64,000 bases of DNA from Epiperipatus broadwayi. Lineage: Eukaryota > Onychophora > Udeonychophora > Euonychophora > Peripatidae. The translations under genes were made by a program, and so were the position numbers. The stretch lies in NCBI GenBank assembly GCA_028023455.1, contig JAQFVV010006546.1:62001-126000 (forward strand). The letters run 5' to 3'. The notes beneath the pieces are model-generated. The model was not told the origin of the DNA, did no database searches, and saw nothing but the letters and a program-made list of their open reading frames with translations. Positions 12,723-24,139 of the stretch are shown one piece after another (positions within the stretch are counted from its first letter, which is position 1; the number at the start of each line of letters is the position of its first letter).

Positions 12723-13415
12723 TTATCTAATGAGCTTGCCAATAGCTCTTAACAAGCTTTTCAGAATCCAATCGGTGCTAGGATATTCAAGCATTAGATT
12801 TAAAACACCAGATCAAGCCCTGCACTTTGTCTAATGGTTAACTATTAAATAAAAAATCTGAAATTTTCAGACATTCATATGTCTTCAAATCTAGCTATCT
12901 AACTTAAATAGACATATGGGATTGAACTAAGTTCAGATACACCATATGTTAATAGCTTTAGCAATATAAAATTGCCAAAGCCTTAATAGTAAAAAAATAT
13001 AATTAGCACCTTACTGAGGAAGCCAGAAGCAGAAACCAGTCTGGGGGTGGGGATATTCTGAAAAGCTTGTTAAGAGCTATGACTTGATTTCTTTGCAATT
13101 ATATTTTTTAATATTAAGGCTTTGGCAATTTTATATTGCTAAAGTTATTAATATATGGTATATTGGAACTTACTTCAGTCCCATATGACTATTTAAGTTA
13201 GATAGCTGGATTTCAAGACATATGGATGTCTGAAAATTTTAGATTTTCTATTTAATACGTTACCATTAGATAAAGTGCTGGGATTGACCTGGTATTTTAA
13301 ATCTAATGCTTGAATATTTTAGCACCTCACTGAGAAAGCCAGAAGCAGAAATCAGTCTGGGGTATGGGGATATTCTGAAAAGTTTGTTAAGAGCTATTGA
13401 CAAGTCATTAGATAA
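12723..13415. mobile_element. FB-2 composite foldback element
   Basis: The outer ends ATTATCTAATGAGCTTGCCA and GACAAGTCATTAGATAAC are inverted. Inner blocks are mirrored across the element, including TTAGCAATATAAAATTGCCA against TGGCAATTTTATATTGCTAA. The segment with GCCAGAAGCAGAAACCAGTC is present twice in the same orientation (about 13010 and 13320), and so is TTGATTTCTTTGCAATTATA (about 13085 and 13461). One arm was therefore duplicated. There is no ORF. It is related to the fragment at 46680-46925 and shares short motifs with FB-1. Confidence 0.65.
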
Positions 13416-13485
13416 CATTTCTAATATAAGCTTGTTAAATTAGGTCATGTGATATAGGATTTGATTTCTTTGCAATTATATATCG

Positions 13486-13610
13486 AAAGCCATACAAGGA
13501 GAAGGGAAAGACTGGTCGCGTTCTTGGTGGCAACAATGTGGAGAAATGCGGTTCAGACGGCTGAGATCGATATTTGCAGAAGAAAGTGCTACTAGTTACC
13601 TTCACTTGAC
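13486..13610. other. GC-richer island beside FB-2
   Basis: Composition shifts sharply towards GC (for example GGTCGCGTTCTTGGTGGCAA). One + strand frame stays open for about 40 codons before a stop near 13600, and another for about 33 codons. There is no clear splice donor and no family match. It may be an unrecognised exon, a regulatory element or part of a less decayed transposon. Confidence 0.3.
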
Positions 13611-13614
13611 TTGT

Positions 13615-16565
13615 AATTCTCTATTATACATGCAAGTGTTTTTTCATATATATTTTCACATATGTTAAAACTACTTTATACGTTGATAAAATATTCATAT
13701 TCAATAAAATAATAAATAAATTTCTCAAAGTTATTAATAAAACGTGTACTCTTAGTCATATTCTATTTTAATAATAAAAGTTTTTGCAAATATATTGTTT
13801 CTTATTATAAGAACTAACTAGGAGTAATTCAATCTGTTTTAAAACTAAGGCTAGCAATTTTAAATATAAAGTTGATTAATGATTTATTTCAGGGTTATTT
13901 AAAATAGAAAAATAAATGCATGAATATTAAGTGTGCTTATGCATTCTAGGATAAAAAAGATTTTATGTACACTATCTTACCCAATAGTTTTATGTTTCAG
14001 ATAGCATTAATACAATATTGATATATTTAATCCAGATAGATTTTATGTGTAAGTTAATATCTTAAATATGACCTTTATAAAGTGCAGCGACGATGGTTTT
14101 TTTTTAATAACGACAAAAGAAACATATTAAAACATTAACAATTACTTTATTACACAATATAAAATAAATGATAAAAAAAAACGAATAATAACAATAAGAA
14201 AATTATATAAAACTTCTGATAAATATTACTATTTATTTGCTAAATTTAATTTGAACTTGAGATATGGAAAAGTTGTTATCAGACAGTGCTATGAAGACAC
14301 TAACATTAAATAGAAATATGTTTATTATTTTTTAAAAAATTATCAATTTAAATACTAAAGGATAATGATTATTATCATAATCATAAAATATAAATGTTTT
14401 ATAGTCATCCTTAATCAGTTTGTTTCACCTCATTTAATAATGCTGGAGAAGTTTTCAGTCTTTCAAGAGAAGCAAGTACAAATCATTGCTTAGCAGACCT
14501 AGATAACAGTTACCACAATGGGTTTATTTATTTTGCCTCATGATTCTTTGCTGGATTCAATTTCAGGCTTAAACATTAGCAGTGCTATTCTACTATTAAA
14601 ATATAACTAGATCATTAACATGCCTGGCTACCTACTATATAACAGTAAAAATTAATATTAACATGTTAAGAGTAATGCCTAAAATATTCCTTGCAGATTT
14701 ACTTATCTAAGTAAAGATATTTAACTCCCATTTTAATTTTGGGATTGAACTTAAAATTTTTACCCATAAAACATATAACATTTGCCACATGGCACAGTTT
14801 TATTTAAGTTTAATAATTACTTACATTTATATAATCTAAACCTAAGATAAACATTTAATCCCATTCAACATCAACAATAATAAGATTAAATAAAAATATT
14901 ACATGTACCTGAGCATAGTAATATTTGAAAAACTTTATTATATTAATAACCATTATAATATTAACTAAGCAAAAAACAATTTTATAAAAATGCATTAAGT
15001 AAGCCTCCAGCGGTTATGACGATAAAAAAAAAAAAAAGAATACCCCAATGTAATATTGCTCCTTACAAAATATTTCAGAATTCTAGGAAATTTACAAGAA
15101 CTTTTAAAATAATGGCATCACTTATAAGGTAAAGCATAAATAATTTCACTTTGTAATATAATCCTTTTTGGACACAGCATAGTGATTAATAAATTCCATT
15201 TATCATACATGTTTATTCAGGGTAAGTTACATTCAACATATTAATTCGTTTTTAAGATTGCTTATCACTTGGAAGTTTATCATATATAATATTTGCTTTG
15301 ATGATCCACCATTCAGGAATGGCATTTAGATATTAACTTTTTCAATCCATTATCCAAAGAATGTTATTTAAATATTTAGTATTGATAATCCCGTAATGTA
15401 ATTCCTTAAGCGCTGGATACAAATTCTTAGTTTATTCCAGTTTATGCCCCACAGTGATTTAATTCATTTGAACAGATACTATAATTTTATTCAAAAGATT
15501 AGCATGCTTTACTTTATTAATTTGAGATATAAAATTAATCTATTAATTTATAGATCTTTAATTCATAATGCCAGTAATTCTTACTGTATCTCTGATAAAA
15601 CAAATAGTTTAACTTCCATAACAAAACGACATTAATTATTTTTTTAATCAAAGTTCATTTCTCTAAACAACAAGTTTATAGAGAGGCAAATTTGAGCTGA
15701 AAAAATTACTGTTTAAAGGTTTTTCTTACATAATTAAAGACGAAACAATTCACAACATTGAGACGAACATGTATTCTTTCTTGTTGTAAAAAAAATAATT
15801 ATTTTTATAATAATTTTAAAACTACACACCAGCAACTTATTTGAAATTAATAAATATAATTTTCCAAAATATACCAGCTATTTACCATTACTTTCAATTG
15901 AAGAAATTCGGCAATTAATTGTTGAAGTAGTGAGACACCATACTATAAGTCAATTTAACTACCTTTCCAAAACAGTTGACTATAATAAATGATATTTCAT
16001 GAAATAAAGAATTAATTAATTAATTATTGATAGTTTCTGGTTTGTTTGTTATTCCTCTTTCTTTTAGAATGATGAGAATTCATTTGCCTAGCAAAGACAA
16101 ATGCCCAGATTAGGGAATGTAGTCAATCATGTAGATGGCAAGCAAAATGGCTATTTAAAAATTTGAACCTGTTTAGGTCCTGACTGCAATAAGAAATTGT
16201 GAAGACTGTCTGGATTTTCCCAACATCAGCTTTTATATTAGTTATCACATGATGTTTGGATTACAGAATATTCTTCATTATGCATTGGGTTTCTTTATTT
16301 GTCCACAAAATATTATAAGAGGTTATCATAGTTACTGCTGGGAAAAATGTTAGAATTAAGATTTTTAAAACAAGGCAGTAAAAACTTTAGAAACAACTTT
16401 CAAAAATGAGAAAATAATAATAATAATTTCAGTCTTTAATTGCTTCATTTTTATTTCCTAGTTTTGAAATAATTCTTCAAGCATTTATTTAAAATAAATA
16501 AATTATAAAATATAAAGTTTTTAGATATTTATTGTTTAAAATATTAATTAACCTTTTAATTAATA
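13615..16565. other. Non-coding DNA, nothing firm
   Basis: A long A/T-rich stretch. About 14440-14640 is somewhat less A/T-rich and might hold a regulatory element, but nothing specific supports it. The 63-codon frame at 15444-15635 is unconvincing. Confidence 0.4.
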
Positions 16566-16569
16566 TCTT

Positions 16570-16700
16570 TTCAACATGTGTGTGATCAGGTGGGTCAGCA
16601 ATATGAGATGGCACTGAGAGTGGTGGTTCGTGTGAAAGTCTGAGTTCGAACCCCGCATATATTACATATATAAATGCAGGTGTAAGCCTGTACAATGTAT
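16570..16700 (+). repeat. SINE-B copy 2 (best preserved)
   Basis: This contains AATATGAGATGGCACTGAGA, a GTGAAAGTCTGAGTTCGAAC string and CCCCGCATATATTACAT. The GAGTTCGAACCCC block is a near-consensus pol III B-box. The other copies (about 6590 and 53375) share the GAAAGTCTG...ATATTA core. The cloverleaf is not restorable by eye, so this is a SINE and not a tRNA gene. The antisense 74-codon frame across it is a shadow. Confidence 0.6.
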
Positions 16701-16704
16701 TAAT

Positions 16705-17995
16705 GAATATCATTAAATAAATATTCTAGCAAACTATTTCAATCTTTGCTGAATAAAAAATTCTAAACACTTAAGCTTCCAAGATTCCACACAAGCTTAC
16801 AAAATATAAAATGTAAGAACTGCTTGTTCTATCCCTTATTAAAGTATTTTTGTTTTGTAATATTGGATTTATAATTCTATTCTATAATTCTAGTTTTTGA
16901 ATTATTTCTTTTATGTGTGTGCACTTTTTTTGATTTATTACAATTTGATAATTTTATTCATTAATAAGAATAATAACGGAATATGAGCATAGTTATTTTC
17001 TTTATACAAATATAGAAATCGATCCCCAAAAAAATCTTGTTGAAAAGCCATTCAAAAATGTTTTTAAAACTACAGTATATATTTTTCATAAACATTATTA
17101 GTATGAAAGACTATTAAACATGATAATGATTATATTCTATGCTATACAACCAATGACAGCAATGAATATATTTGCTTAATTATAAAAATTAAAGTCAATA
17201 AAATTTTTAGTTTTTTAAATATAATTGTCAATTTATAAGTTATACTGTAATTTTACTATATATATATATATATATGACTTAAATTATAATTATAGATTTT
17301 TTCGAACTGTAATTTATCAATTTGCATTTCTATTTAGTATTATATATATTTTTATAAAGCAGAATACATCTTTTACCTTTATCTTTTTCCATCAAAATAA
17401 CTTTGCTATGACGTAAAATCAATTTCAAATTATATATTATTGTATTTTATTGTCTTTATGATCCAGAAGTCTTATTCCCTTTTAACATTTGAATAACTCT
17501 TTTAATCATATCTTTTTATCTAAAAATTCCTAAGCTGCTTAATGTCAGCAATAATAATCATGTAAGGATTTTCTATCCACTTCCTACACATTTTGATCCA
17601 TATTTAAACTCCAAAAGTTATCATTGACAAATTAATATAGTTATTATATGTATCGATACTGGCCTCCCCCCCCCCCTTGCTTTTTGGCCAAACACTGAAA
17701 TTTATTACTAAATTTATGTTGCAAATTATTCTGCAAAATTTTACAATTCATAAAGTTCATTTGAAAAAATACAAAATATGCTAATCTATTTTGTTTAAAG
17801 AGTTTAATTTATTTTTTAAAATTTTAATTTGAGTATGAGTTATGATTAAAAGTAAATAAAGAAATTGATATTGTTAAAGAACATTTAACATTCCTAAAAA
17901 TATGAGTATGTTACAAAGTTTTTCCAAACTGCTGTTAGATTTCTTTAAATGAATATATACATATACAAAAGAAAGCTACTGTTTTGTTACAAACA
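16705..17995. other. Non-coding DNA, TA tract and C-run
   Basis: It holds a (TA)n tract near 17260-17275 and a C-run of about 13 near 17665. No gene is supported; the 63-codon frame at 17225 runs through the TA tract. Confidence 0.45.
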
Positions 17996-17999
17996 ACTT

Positions 18000-18125
18000 T
18001 ATTAATCTTTTAACCAATAATCTCATTGAAATCACATTGGCACTGTAAAGGAATACAGAGTAATTCAATCACAGCTGTCTGCGCGTTTATTTGCATTTAT
18101 TTGATAGCAAACTTAGATTAAAATA
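18000..18125. promoter_or_regulatory. GC-richer island upstream of the exon
   Basis: This is a short, compositionally distinct segment with a CAGCTG E-box (18072-18077), an ATTTGCAT octamer (18089-18096), a GCGCG step at about 18081 and a CCAAT-like CCAATAATC. No frame stays open. It lies 2.0 kb 5' of the nuclear-receptor exon, probably within the preceding intron. It is a possible enhancer, supported only by composition and motifs that could occur by chance. Confidence 0.25.
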
Positions 18126-18129
18126 TATT

Positions 18130-20100
18130 TTGATTGATTTTAATTGTAAAGCATATAGTTAGATATTAGTCCCTATCAATGAAAATCAATTCAAAACAAG
18201 CGATCCCTCCATCTATTTCTACAAGTAGATATTTTGGTTTTGTTGAAATCATAAAAATGAATTGCATATTTTCATAGTTTTTACCTTAATTATAGACTTG
18301 CTATCCATCTCAACTTCTGTTTAATATTCATCTATAATTTTTGCTTTTGAATACAGTGTCATTAATCACTATATCTAATGGCGGATTATGGATCAACTAT
18401 AGTTTTCTTTACATAAAATAAGTCATTTATTGCATTAAATTTAGATCTGTTTACCTTTATAAAATCTAAATTATTTTTAGATTCCAAACATTACGATTTA
18501 TATTAGAAATAAATGCACTTTATTCAATTCAAAATGAGATTGTAATATAATTTCAGTTTGTTCCAGAGTCAATATTATATTTAAGAATCTTTTCTATATA
18601 TATATTGTATGTTTTTATTCTGATGATTGTAATTTTGTTATGGAATATTTTGCTTATTCTTGTCTGGTGAAATTGATATTTTATATTAATTTATAACATA
18701 CATATTTTTAGACTTAATACCCCCCCCTCTAAATATTTTTGTGCTCAGTTGAATTATTTTTCTAATATTTTACCATATCACTTGACCTTTCCTCTTAACC
18801 ACTGTTGATCCTCTAATCTATTATCTTAACTTCCTTTTATTTGCTATCAAATTTTTCTAGCTTGGTACTATTCATTATCTTTCATCTCTTTTTTAAAGAT
18901 ATTTTCATCTTACTTTTAGTTATAATTTCAAGCCCGTACTAGCTATTTTTTTCTGAGCCTTTAGGCATTTTCATATAAATTCTACCTATTGTATCTTCCT
19001 TCTCAGTTTATTGTTTAAAAGCACTGATTAACATTTTGAGTAATAGATTTTTTATATTATGTAGAGTAAAAATTTATTTCTCAGAATGTTATACAAATAT
19101 CTAAATTAACAGATTTTTATGCCTGGTTGTTTTAAATTTCACAGAATCTTTTTATTTTTTAATGTTAGTCTTGTCTTTGAAAAAACTATATACATATTTT
19201 AAAATTACTTTGGTTTTTATGAGTACATCCCTCATTTTAACTCTACCTTTTCGCAATCATCTATCAGCCCTGAAAGTTAGATACTCTTTCTCACCGCGCA
19301 TGCATTTTGGAACTATCATCATTTTTCAGGTGAGATTATTAAACATTAACACATGGAATTACTTAATTATACATATATTAAAACTTTCATTTAAGGCCAT
19401 ATTTCTGAAATATAAAAACAAAGATTTTTGAAAAAGACATACATGTGTGCAAAAAAAAAAAAAAGATACTATGCATTGAGAAACCGAAGGAAAAAAGCTA
19501 AATGAAAGAAGGGGAAAAAAACCGTTTTGCTATGTGTTACTTATCAACGGTCAGTTGATCAAAAGATTAAGTTCTTAAGCGTCAAAATGTGAAGCTGAAA
19601 ATATCAATTTCATTTGGTTGATCAATCGAAGATTCTTCACCTCCCCACTCAATTATGCAACTATTCAGAAATCATTAGTTTTTCATTTCACTTTTACTGC
19701 TAGCTAATGAGTAAAAATACAAAGAGGCTTAATCCAAAATAATGTATTTTCTTTATTTTTATTTTTTTAAAAAAGAATTTATAGCCAAAATAAAGGTTAA
19801 TTAAATGTAGTTTACAACAATTATTTCGTCGAAAGAAATTCAATCCTAGCAAGTATAAAACAAGATAAAAGTAAAAAATATTAATTTTAATAAGAGGTAT
19901 TATTATTTTAAAAAGCACACGGAAAATGAAGGCATTAATTAATACATAAAAATTGTTGAATAAGGTAAGTGTTGCATTTATTTTCTAATAATTTGAACCT
20001 CCCTTAATTTAATCATATTTTTTATTTTTCCAAATCAAAAACTGTTGTTATTAAATAGCTTGAAATTCTTCTTCTTTTTTTTTTTTTAAAAAAAAACTTC
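18130..20100. other. Non-coding DNA, probable intron upstream of exon
   Basis: A/T-rich with a C-run near 18721. A slightly less A/T-rich part at about 19545-19680 holds repeated TTGATCA-type motifs (GTTGATC near 19554 and 19617). I found no earlier exon of the receptor here. The 89-codon frame at 19162-19431 is of unknown nature and has no recognisable domain. Confidence 0.4.
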
Positions 20101-20117
20101 TTTAAATGTTTTTGTAG

Positions 20118-20357
20118 CTGCTCCTACTCCTCGTAAACCTGACATTCCTTGTCGTGTCTGTGGAGACAAAGCTTCAGGAAAGCATTACGGAGTGGCGAGC
20201 TGCGATGGATGTCGTGGGTTTTTCAAGCGAAGCATCCGCCGCAACTTGGACTACGTGTGCAAAGAGAATGGTAACTGTATAGTAGATGTCACTAGAAGAA
20301 ATCAGTGTCAAGCTTGTCGTTTTAAGAAGTGTCTAGAAGTAAACATGAATAAAGACG
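20118..20357 (+). CDS. NR2E-type nuclear receptor, DNA-binding-domain exon
   Basis: One 240-nt exon encodes a nuclear-receptor DNA-binding domain. The acceptor is TTTTTGTAG after a T-rich tract, and the donor is GACG|GTAGGA. Two bases finish a split codon, 79 full codons follow, and one base starts the next, so both introns are phase 1. Numbering from the first full codon, zinc finger 1 uses C11, C14, C28 and C31, and finger 2 uses C47, C53, C63 and C66. The recognition helix is [11 protein letters not shown] (P-box D-G-C-R-G); the D-box loop has five residues. The D-I-P-C-R-V-C-G-D start and the EVNMNKD end are typical of NR2E receptors (tailless, PNR/FAX-1, HR83). R instead of S in the P-box and [17 protein letters not shown] favour the HR83/NR2E6-like branch over TLX. 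Such receptors are nuclear, bind AGGTCA-type or AAGTCA-type half-sites and usually act in neural or eye development. No start codon or ligand-binding exon was found in the window. Confidence 0.95.
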
Positions 20358-20359
20358 GT

Positions 20360-21655
20360 AGGAATTTTTTTTTTCTCTTATATTACGTATAGATATATCT
20401 ATACACCTGTACATTTTGTTGATACCTAATTGCTGCTTCATTTCACGCTTTTAAAATTTTAAATTTTTTAAGGGTATAAACTTTAAAAATATAAGTTGCG
20501 TAGTTATGAGTGTGCGCACGCGCATGTGCTCGCTTATCCTATTCAAATTATTGTTAACATTTAAATAGAAATTATATTTTTGAACAGAATAGAATTAATT
20601 ATAATTGTTTTATTATTATTATACAATTTTAGAAATTAATATAACATGTAGACACTAATTATAATTCTTATTTGATTTTTATGTTTTTTTTTATTACAAA
20701 ATGATGAAACTTGAATATACTTATTGCAATTTAAATTTACTTATAAATGAAAATTAACATTTTAAAGTCTGAAATTGACTTATTAAATTTCCAGTAATAA
20801 TGTTCATGTTTGGTATTTTGTGGTATAATATTAGCGAATCAAACGGCCAGCTCACGAATCCGAGTAAGAATATTGAAATTTTTCTATGTGAGGATGTATA
20901 AACAAGTGTATATATTTTTTCTTTTTTCACGGAAGTCGCTGTATAAGTAATGTCTTTAATATATAGGGGGATACTTTAGATATCTTTGCCTTGAATGATA
21001 AGAGCTAAATTATTGTGTCTAAAGCATCATATATATATATCCCAAGATAACTGTTTTTTTTTTTTCACTTTACAGCTTGCTAGATTTCTAAATAAACGCA
21101 GATTAATATTAGCCACCTTTATATGTATCTCGAAACGCAAATGCAAATGTCATTTTGTATTTGCTTAACGATCTAGCAGAAATGGGAGACGAGAGACTAA
21201 AAAGTAATAACTACTTGTTTAATTAATTTCAAAACCGGAGATTACATATATAATATTGGTAAATGTATTTAATTATATTCTATGTATTAAGAAGCCTTAC
21301 AAGATGTTTAACTACAGCTAAGCGTTAAAACCCCTCACACAAAAGCATTTATAGTTTGACTTCGATGTTTACCTAATTTTTGACACAATTTGAAATAAAT
21401 TATAATATGAATCGTCAACATAATTTTTTTTTTTTTAAAAAAAAAGAATAATCTTGATATCAAGTCAAATATAAAAGTTGATAAGTAAAAAGTAAAAATA
21501 CTCCTAAGGATCTTCTATTTTTGTAGGAATATATATATTAATTTTTTCTTCTTCTTATGTCAAATGCGTTGACCGGGAAACAAATCTGGACCTGCATTTT
21601 CGTCGATTTTATAAAAATTTAATGTTCGGATTAATTAATAATAAAAAACCCATTT
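20360..21655. other. Probable intron downstream of the receptor exon
   Basis: A/T-rich DNA after the splice donor. A GTGTGCGCACGCGC block lies near 20510. A small less A/T-rich segment at about 21115-21245 includes an ATGCAAAT octamer (21141-21148). No second receptor exon is recognisable. Confidence 0.45.
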
Positions 21656-21660
21656 AGAGT

Positions 21661-21956
21661 GTTATTAAAACTGTTTAACCTTATTCCAGTTCTGCCACTT
21701 GGAATAAGTTCGAGTAATCAATAGATGTCAGATTAGTAAATCCTTATTCCATGCTGTTTTACCAATGTTCCCAGAATAATTTCTACTTTCTGGTTTTCAC
21801 AAGTGAAAAGTTTTCTATTTAGATCTAGTATACCTTGCTTTTTTGGATCTAATGCACTTTTTCTCCACTAGCTAGCTATCTTTTATTTCTCTCTCTCTCT
21901 CTGTCTCTCTCTCTCTCTCTCTGTCTCTCTTTTTTTACTATCAAGATACCAACCTG

Positions 21957-22016
<60 letters not shown>

Positions 22017-22940
22017 ATTTCTCTCTCTCTCTCTGTCTCTCTCTCTCTCTCTCTGTCTCTCTTTTTTTACTATCAAGATACCAACCTGAAATTAAAAAAA
22101 ATAAAATGCTTTAAATCTAAAATAACTAGCTTGTGTACTTATACAGATTTGACACCAGTTCAGTATCAATATAGTTTAGTGACCTTGAATTTTTTAAATA
22201 AATTTAGGCAGCTATATTTTATTTCTTGGATAGAATTGAAACACCATATGACTTTAACTTACACAAAACTTTTACTATCAAGTTAGTTTAGATTCCAGAT
22301 GTTAAGATATTAATTTAAATTTCAGGTTGGTAACTTGATGGCAAAATGGATGAAAGATGCATTGAACCCAAAACATCCAAGGGCACTAGATTCATATACA
22401 AATTGCTGATGAAAACTACAAGCTAAAATTTAGTTTAGTAATAAGATTAGGGCAGCAAAAGATATGACTTATTAAGCATTACCATCTGATATCTAGTGAT
22501 GGTTTAAACTTGACTCCAGATGATTGAGATGGAGTAGAAAAAAATAGATTACATAAAATAATCTTGGCTAAACAAAATGTAAGTTTCTAAAGTTATATTG
22601 AAGAGACCAAAATATATAAATGATGAACTTGTATCACTTCTATACAATTATACAATCAAATCATCTTAGATTCAAAACAGTAAAATACTTTTGAATTTCT
22701 TGATGGTTAAAAAAGATGCAAAAAAATAGTTTCTAGAGAAAAGATGCATTAGATAAAAAAAAATCCAGGTGCACCAAATTCAAATCAAAAACTCCTCACT
22801 GATGAAAGTCACAAGCTAGAAACTACTCTGAGGCTATGTATCAGATAGCATTAGATATATATTTATTAAGCACTACCATCTGGTATTTATTGATTACTCA
22901 AGTGTATACTACATGGCAGAAGTAAAATAAGAGAAGTAAA
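21661..22940. mobile_element. FB-1 related foldback, diverged, with (CT)n
   Basis: The left part (GAGTAATCAATAGATGTCAG near 21713) and the right part (CCATCTGGTATTTATTGATT near 22877) are inverted copies of the FB-1 arm. The right arm reads CACTGATGAAAGTCACAAGC and then TAGAAACTACTCTG, the same order as in other FB-1 arms. A further same-orientation arm lies at about 22375-22520. A long (CT)n array has expanded inside the left arm. It is strongly diverged, hence older than the copies at 9.3 and 45.4 kb. Confidence 0.55.
21884..22078. repeat. (CT)n microsatellite with duplicated flank
   Basis: CT repeats with GT interruptions form two blocks. The unit ending TACTATCAAGATACCAACCT occurs after each block, so a segment of over 100 bp was tandemly duplicated along with the array. 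The antisense Arg/Glu-rich frame is a by-product of the repeat. Confidence 0.85.
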
Positions 22941-22944
22941 GTAG

Positions 22945-23775
22945 AAATTGCTGCATAAAATTATGATGTAAGCTGGTATCATGTGATGTTTTGCGACTAT
23001 TACAGACATGTGCGAAAATATCACATTTTAAAGATTCAGCTTAATAATAAACCATTAGATATCAAAAATGTTATTTAATATTGGTTATAAAAATGATTGG
23101 CTTTTTTTTTTTTATAGTTTTAGAATTCTATTTTCTACCATATGCAAACTAGATCCAAATTTCAGTGGTAAAATTCATATATACTAATAATATTCAATTA
23201 TAATTTAATTTAAATATTATTGCTTAGAGTTCTAGTTACATTGATTCATTGTAAGACTTTGGGTCTCAATGATTTTTATTGATTTAATAAGATACTGCTT
23301 AACACATTATTGATCTACTAAACACATAGGTAATCTCACGATTGTGAAGTCATATTAGTTTTTAAATAAGTGACAGTTTTTAAAATTTCAACAAATCAAA
23401 ACATTTCAATCTGATTATTTAAAAACCCTTGGGTTAAGATAGTCTAAAAAGTTAAACAAGTTTTAAGAAGGTCCACAGCACACACCTATTGTAAAAGGTA
23501 TTTATTCTTTTAAAACTGGTAATGTTCTTATATAATCAAAAATCTTAAAATTCCTCAATTGATTTTCATCAAGAAAAAAATTCAATTTCACCAATGAAAA
23601 GGTGTTGTGGTTAACCTGTCACTTAGATTTTCAAATGTTACATGACATTTCAAGCAACTAACAATATTAATATATATTGTTTGCCTGAAGGTTTGTAATG
23701 ATGACATTTTACTTATATGTTGGACTATTTCCATTACCTAAAGAAATATTTTAAACGTTATTAAAATTTTACCAA
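22945..23775. other. Non-coding DNA, nothing recognised
   Basis: A/T-rich intronic or intergenic DNA without supported features. Confidence 0.4.
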
Positions 23776-23781
23776 ATATAT

Positions 23782-24136
23782 TCAATTGTTAATAATAAGC
23801 ATATAGGCTAGTATATAGACAATGTTTTGAATGGTATTATTTTCTACCCTTTTTCAGATGTTCTAGCGTTATCAGTGACAGTACTAGCATAGGAATTAAA
23901 TCTGAGTCTTTAGATTCTTGAATAATTAAATTTTAAGATAACACTCTAACCAACATTGACAGAATAGATCAGTTGGTTAGAGCATTATCTTAAAATTCAA
24001 TATCCAAGAATATAAAAGTCCTTGTTTGATTTCCATGATAATACTGTCACTGATCAGGTCAGAACACCTGAAAAAGAGAAGAGAATAACACCATTCAAAA
24101 CGTTGTATGTGCTTATTATTACTAACAGTTGAATGT
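23782..24136. mobile_element. Head-to-head tRNA-like foldback
   Basis: The outer arms (TATTCAATTGTTAATAATAA left, TTATTATTACTAACAGTTGA right) are inverted, and pairing runs inward through CATTCAAAACGTTGT-type and GTCACTGAT-type blocks. Around the centre both arms carry the tRNA A-box-like TTGGTTAGAG, one on each strand. The + strand copy is near 23970 (CAGTTGGTTAGAGCATTATC) with a weak B-box (TTGTTTGATTTCC) about 55 nt later. It looks like two copies of one tRNA-derived SINE fused head to head. Confidence 0.65.
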
Positions 24137-24139
24137 AAT

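Noticed and set aside
16489-16713. 74-codon - strand frame
   Set aside because: It runs antisense through SINE-B; the translation has no domain and is explained by the repeat.
19162-19431. 89-codon frame just upstream of the receptor exon
   Set aside because: It is rich in Leu/Ile/Phe/Lys as expected from A/T-rich DNA, has no domain, no splice context and no relation to the receptor.
21876-22076. Arg/Glu-rich 66-codon - strand frame
   Set aside because: It is purely a translation of the (CT)n microsatellite.
23960-24040. A functional tRNA gene (GTTGGTTAGAGC motif)
   Set aside because: The B-box is degraded and the unit lies in a long palindrome with a second copy on the other strand.
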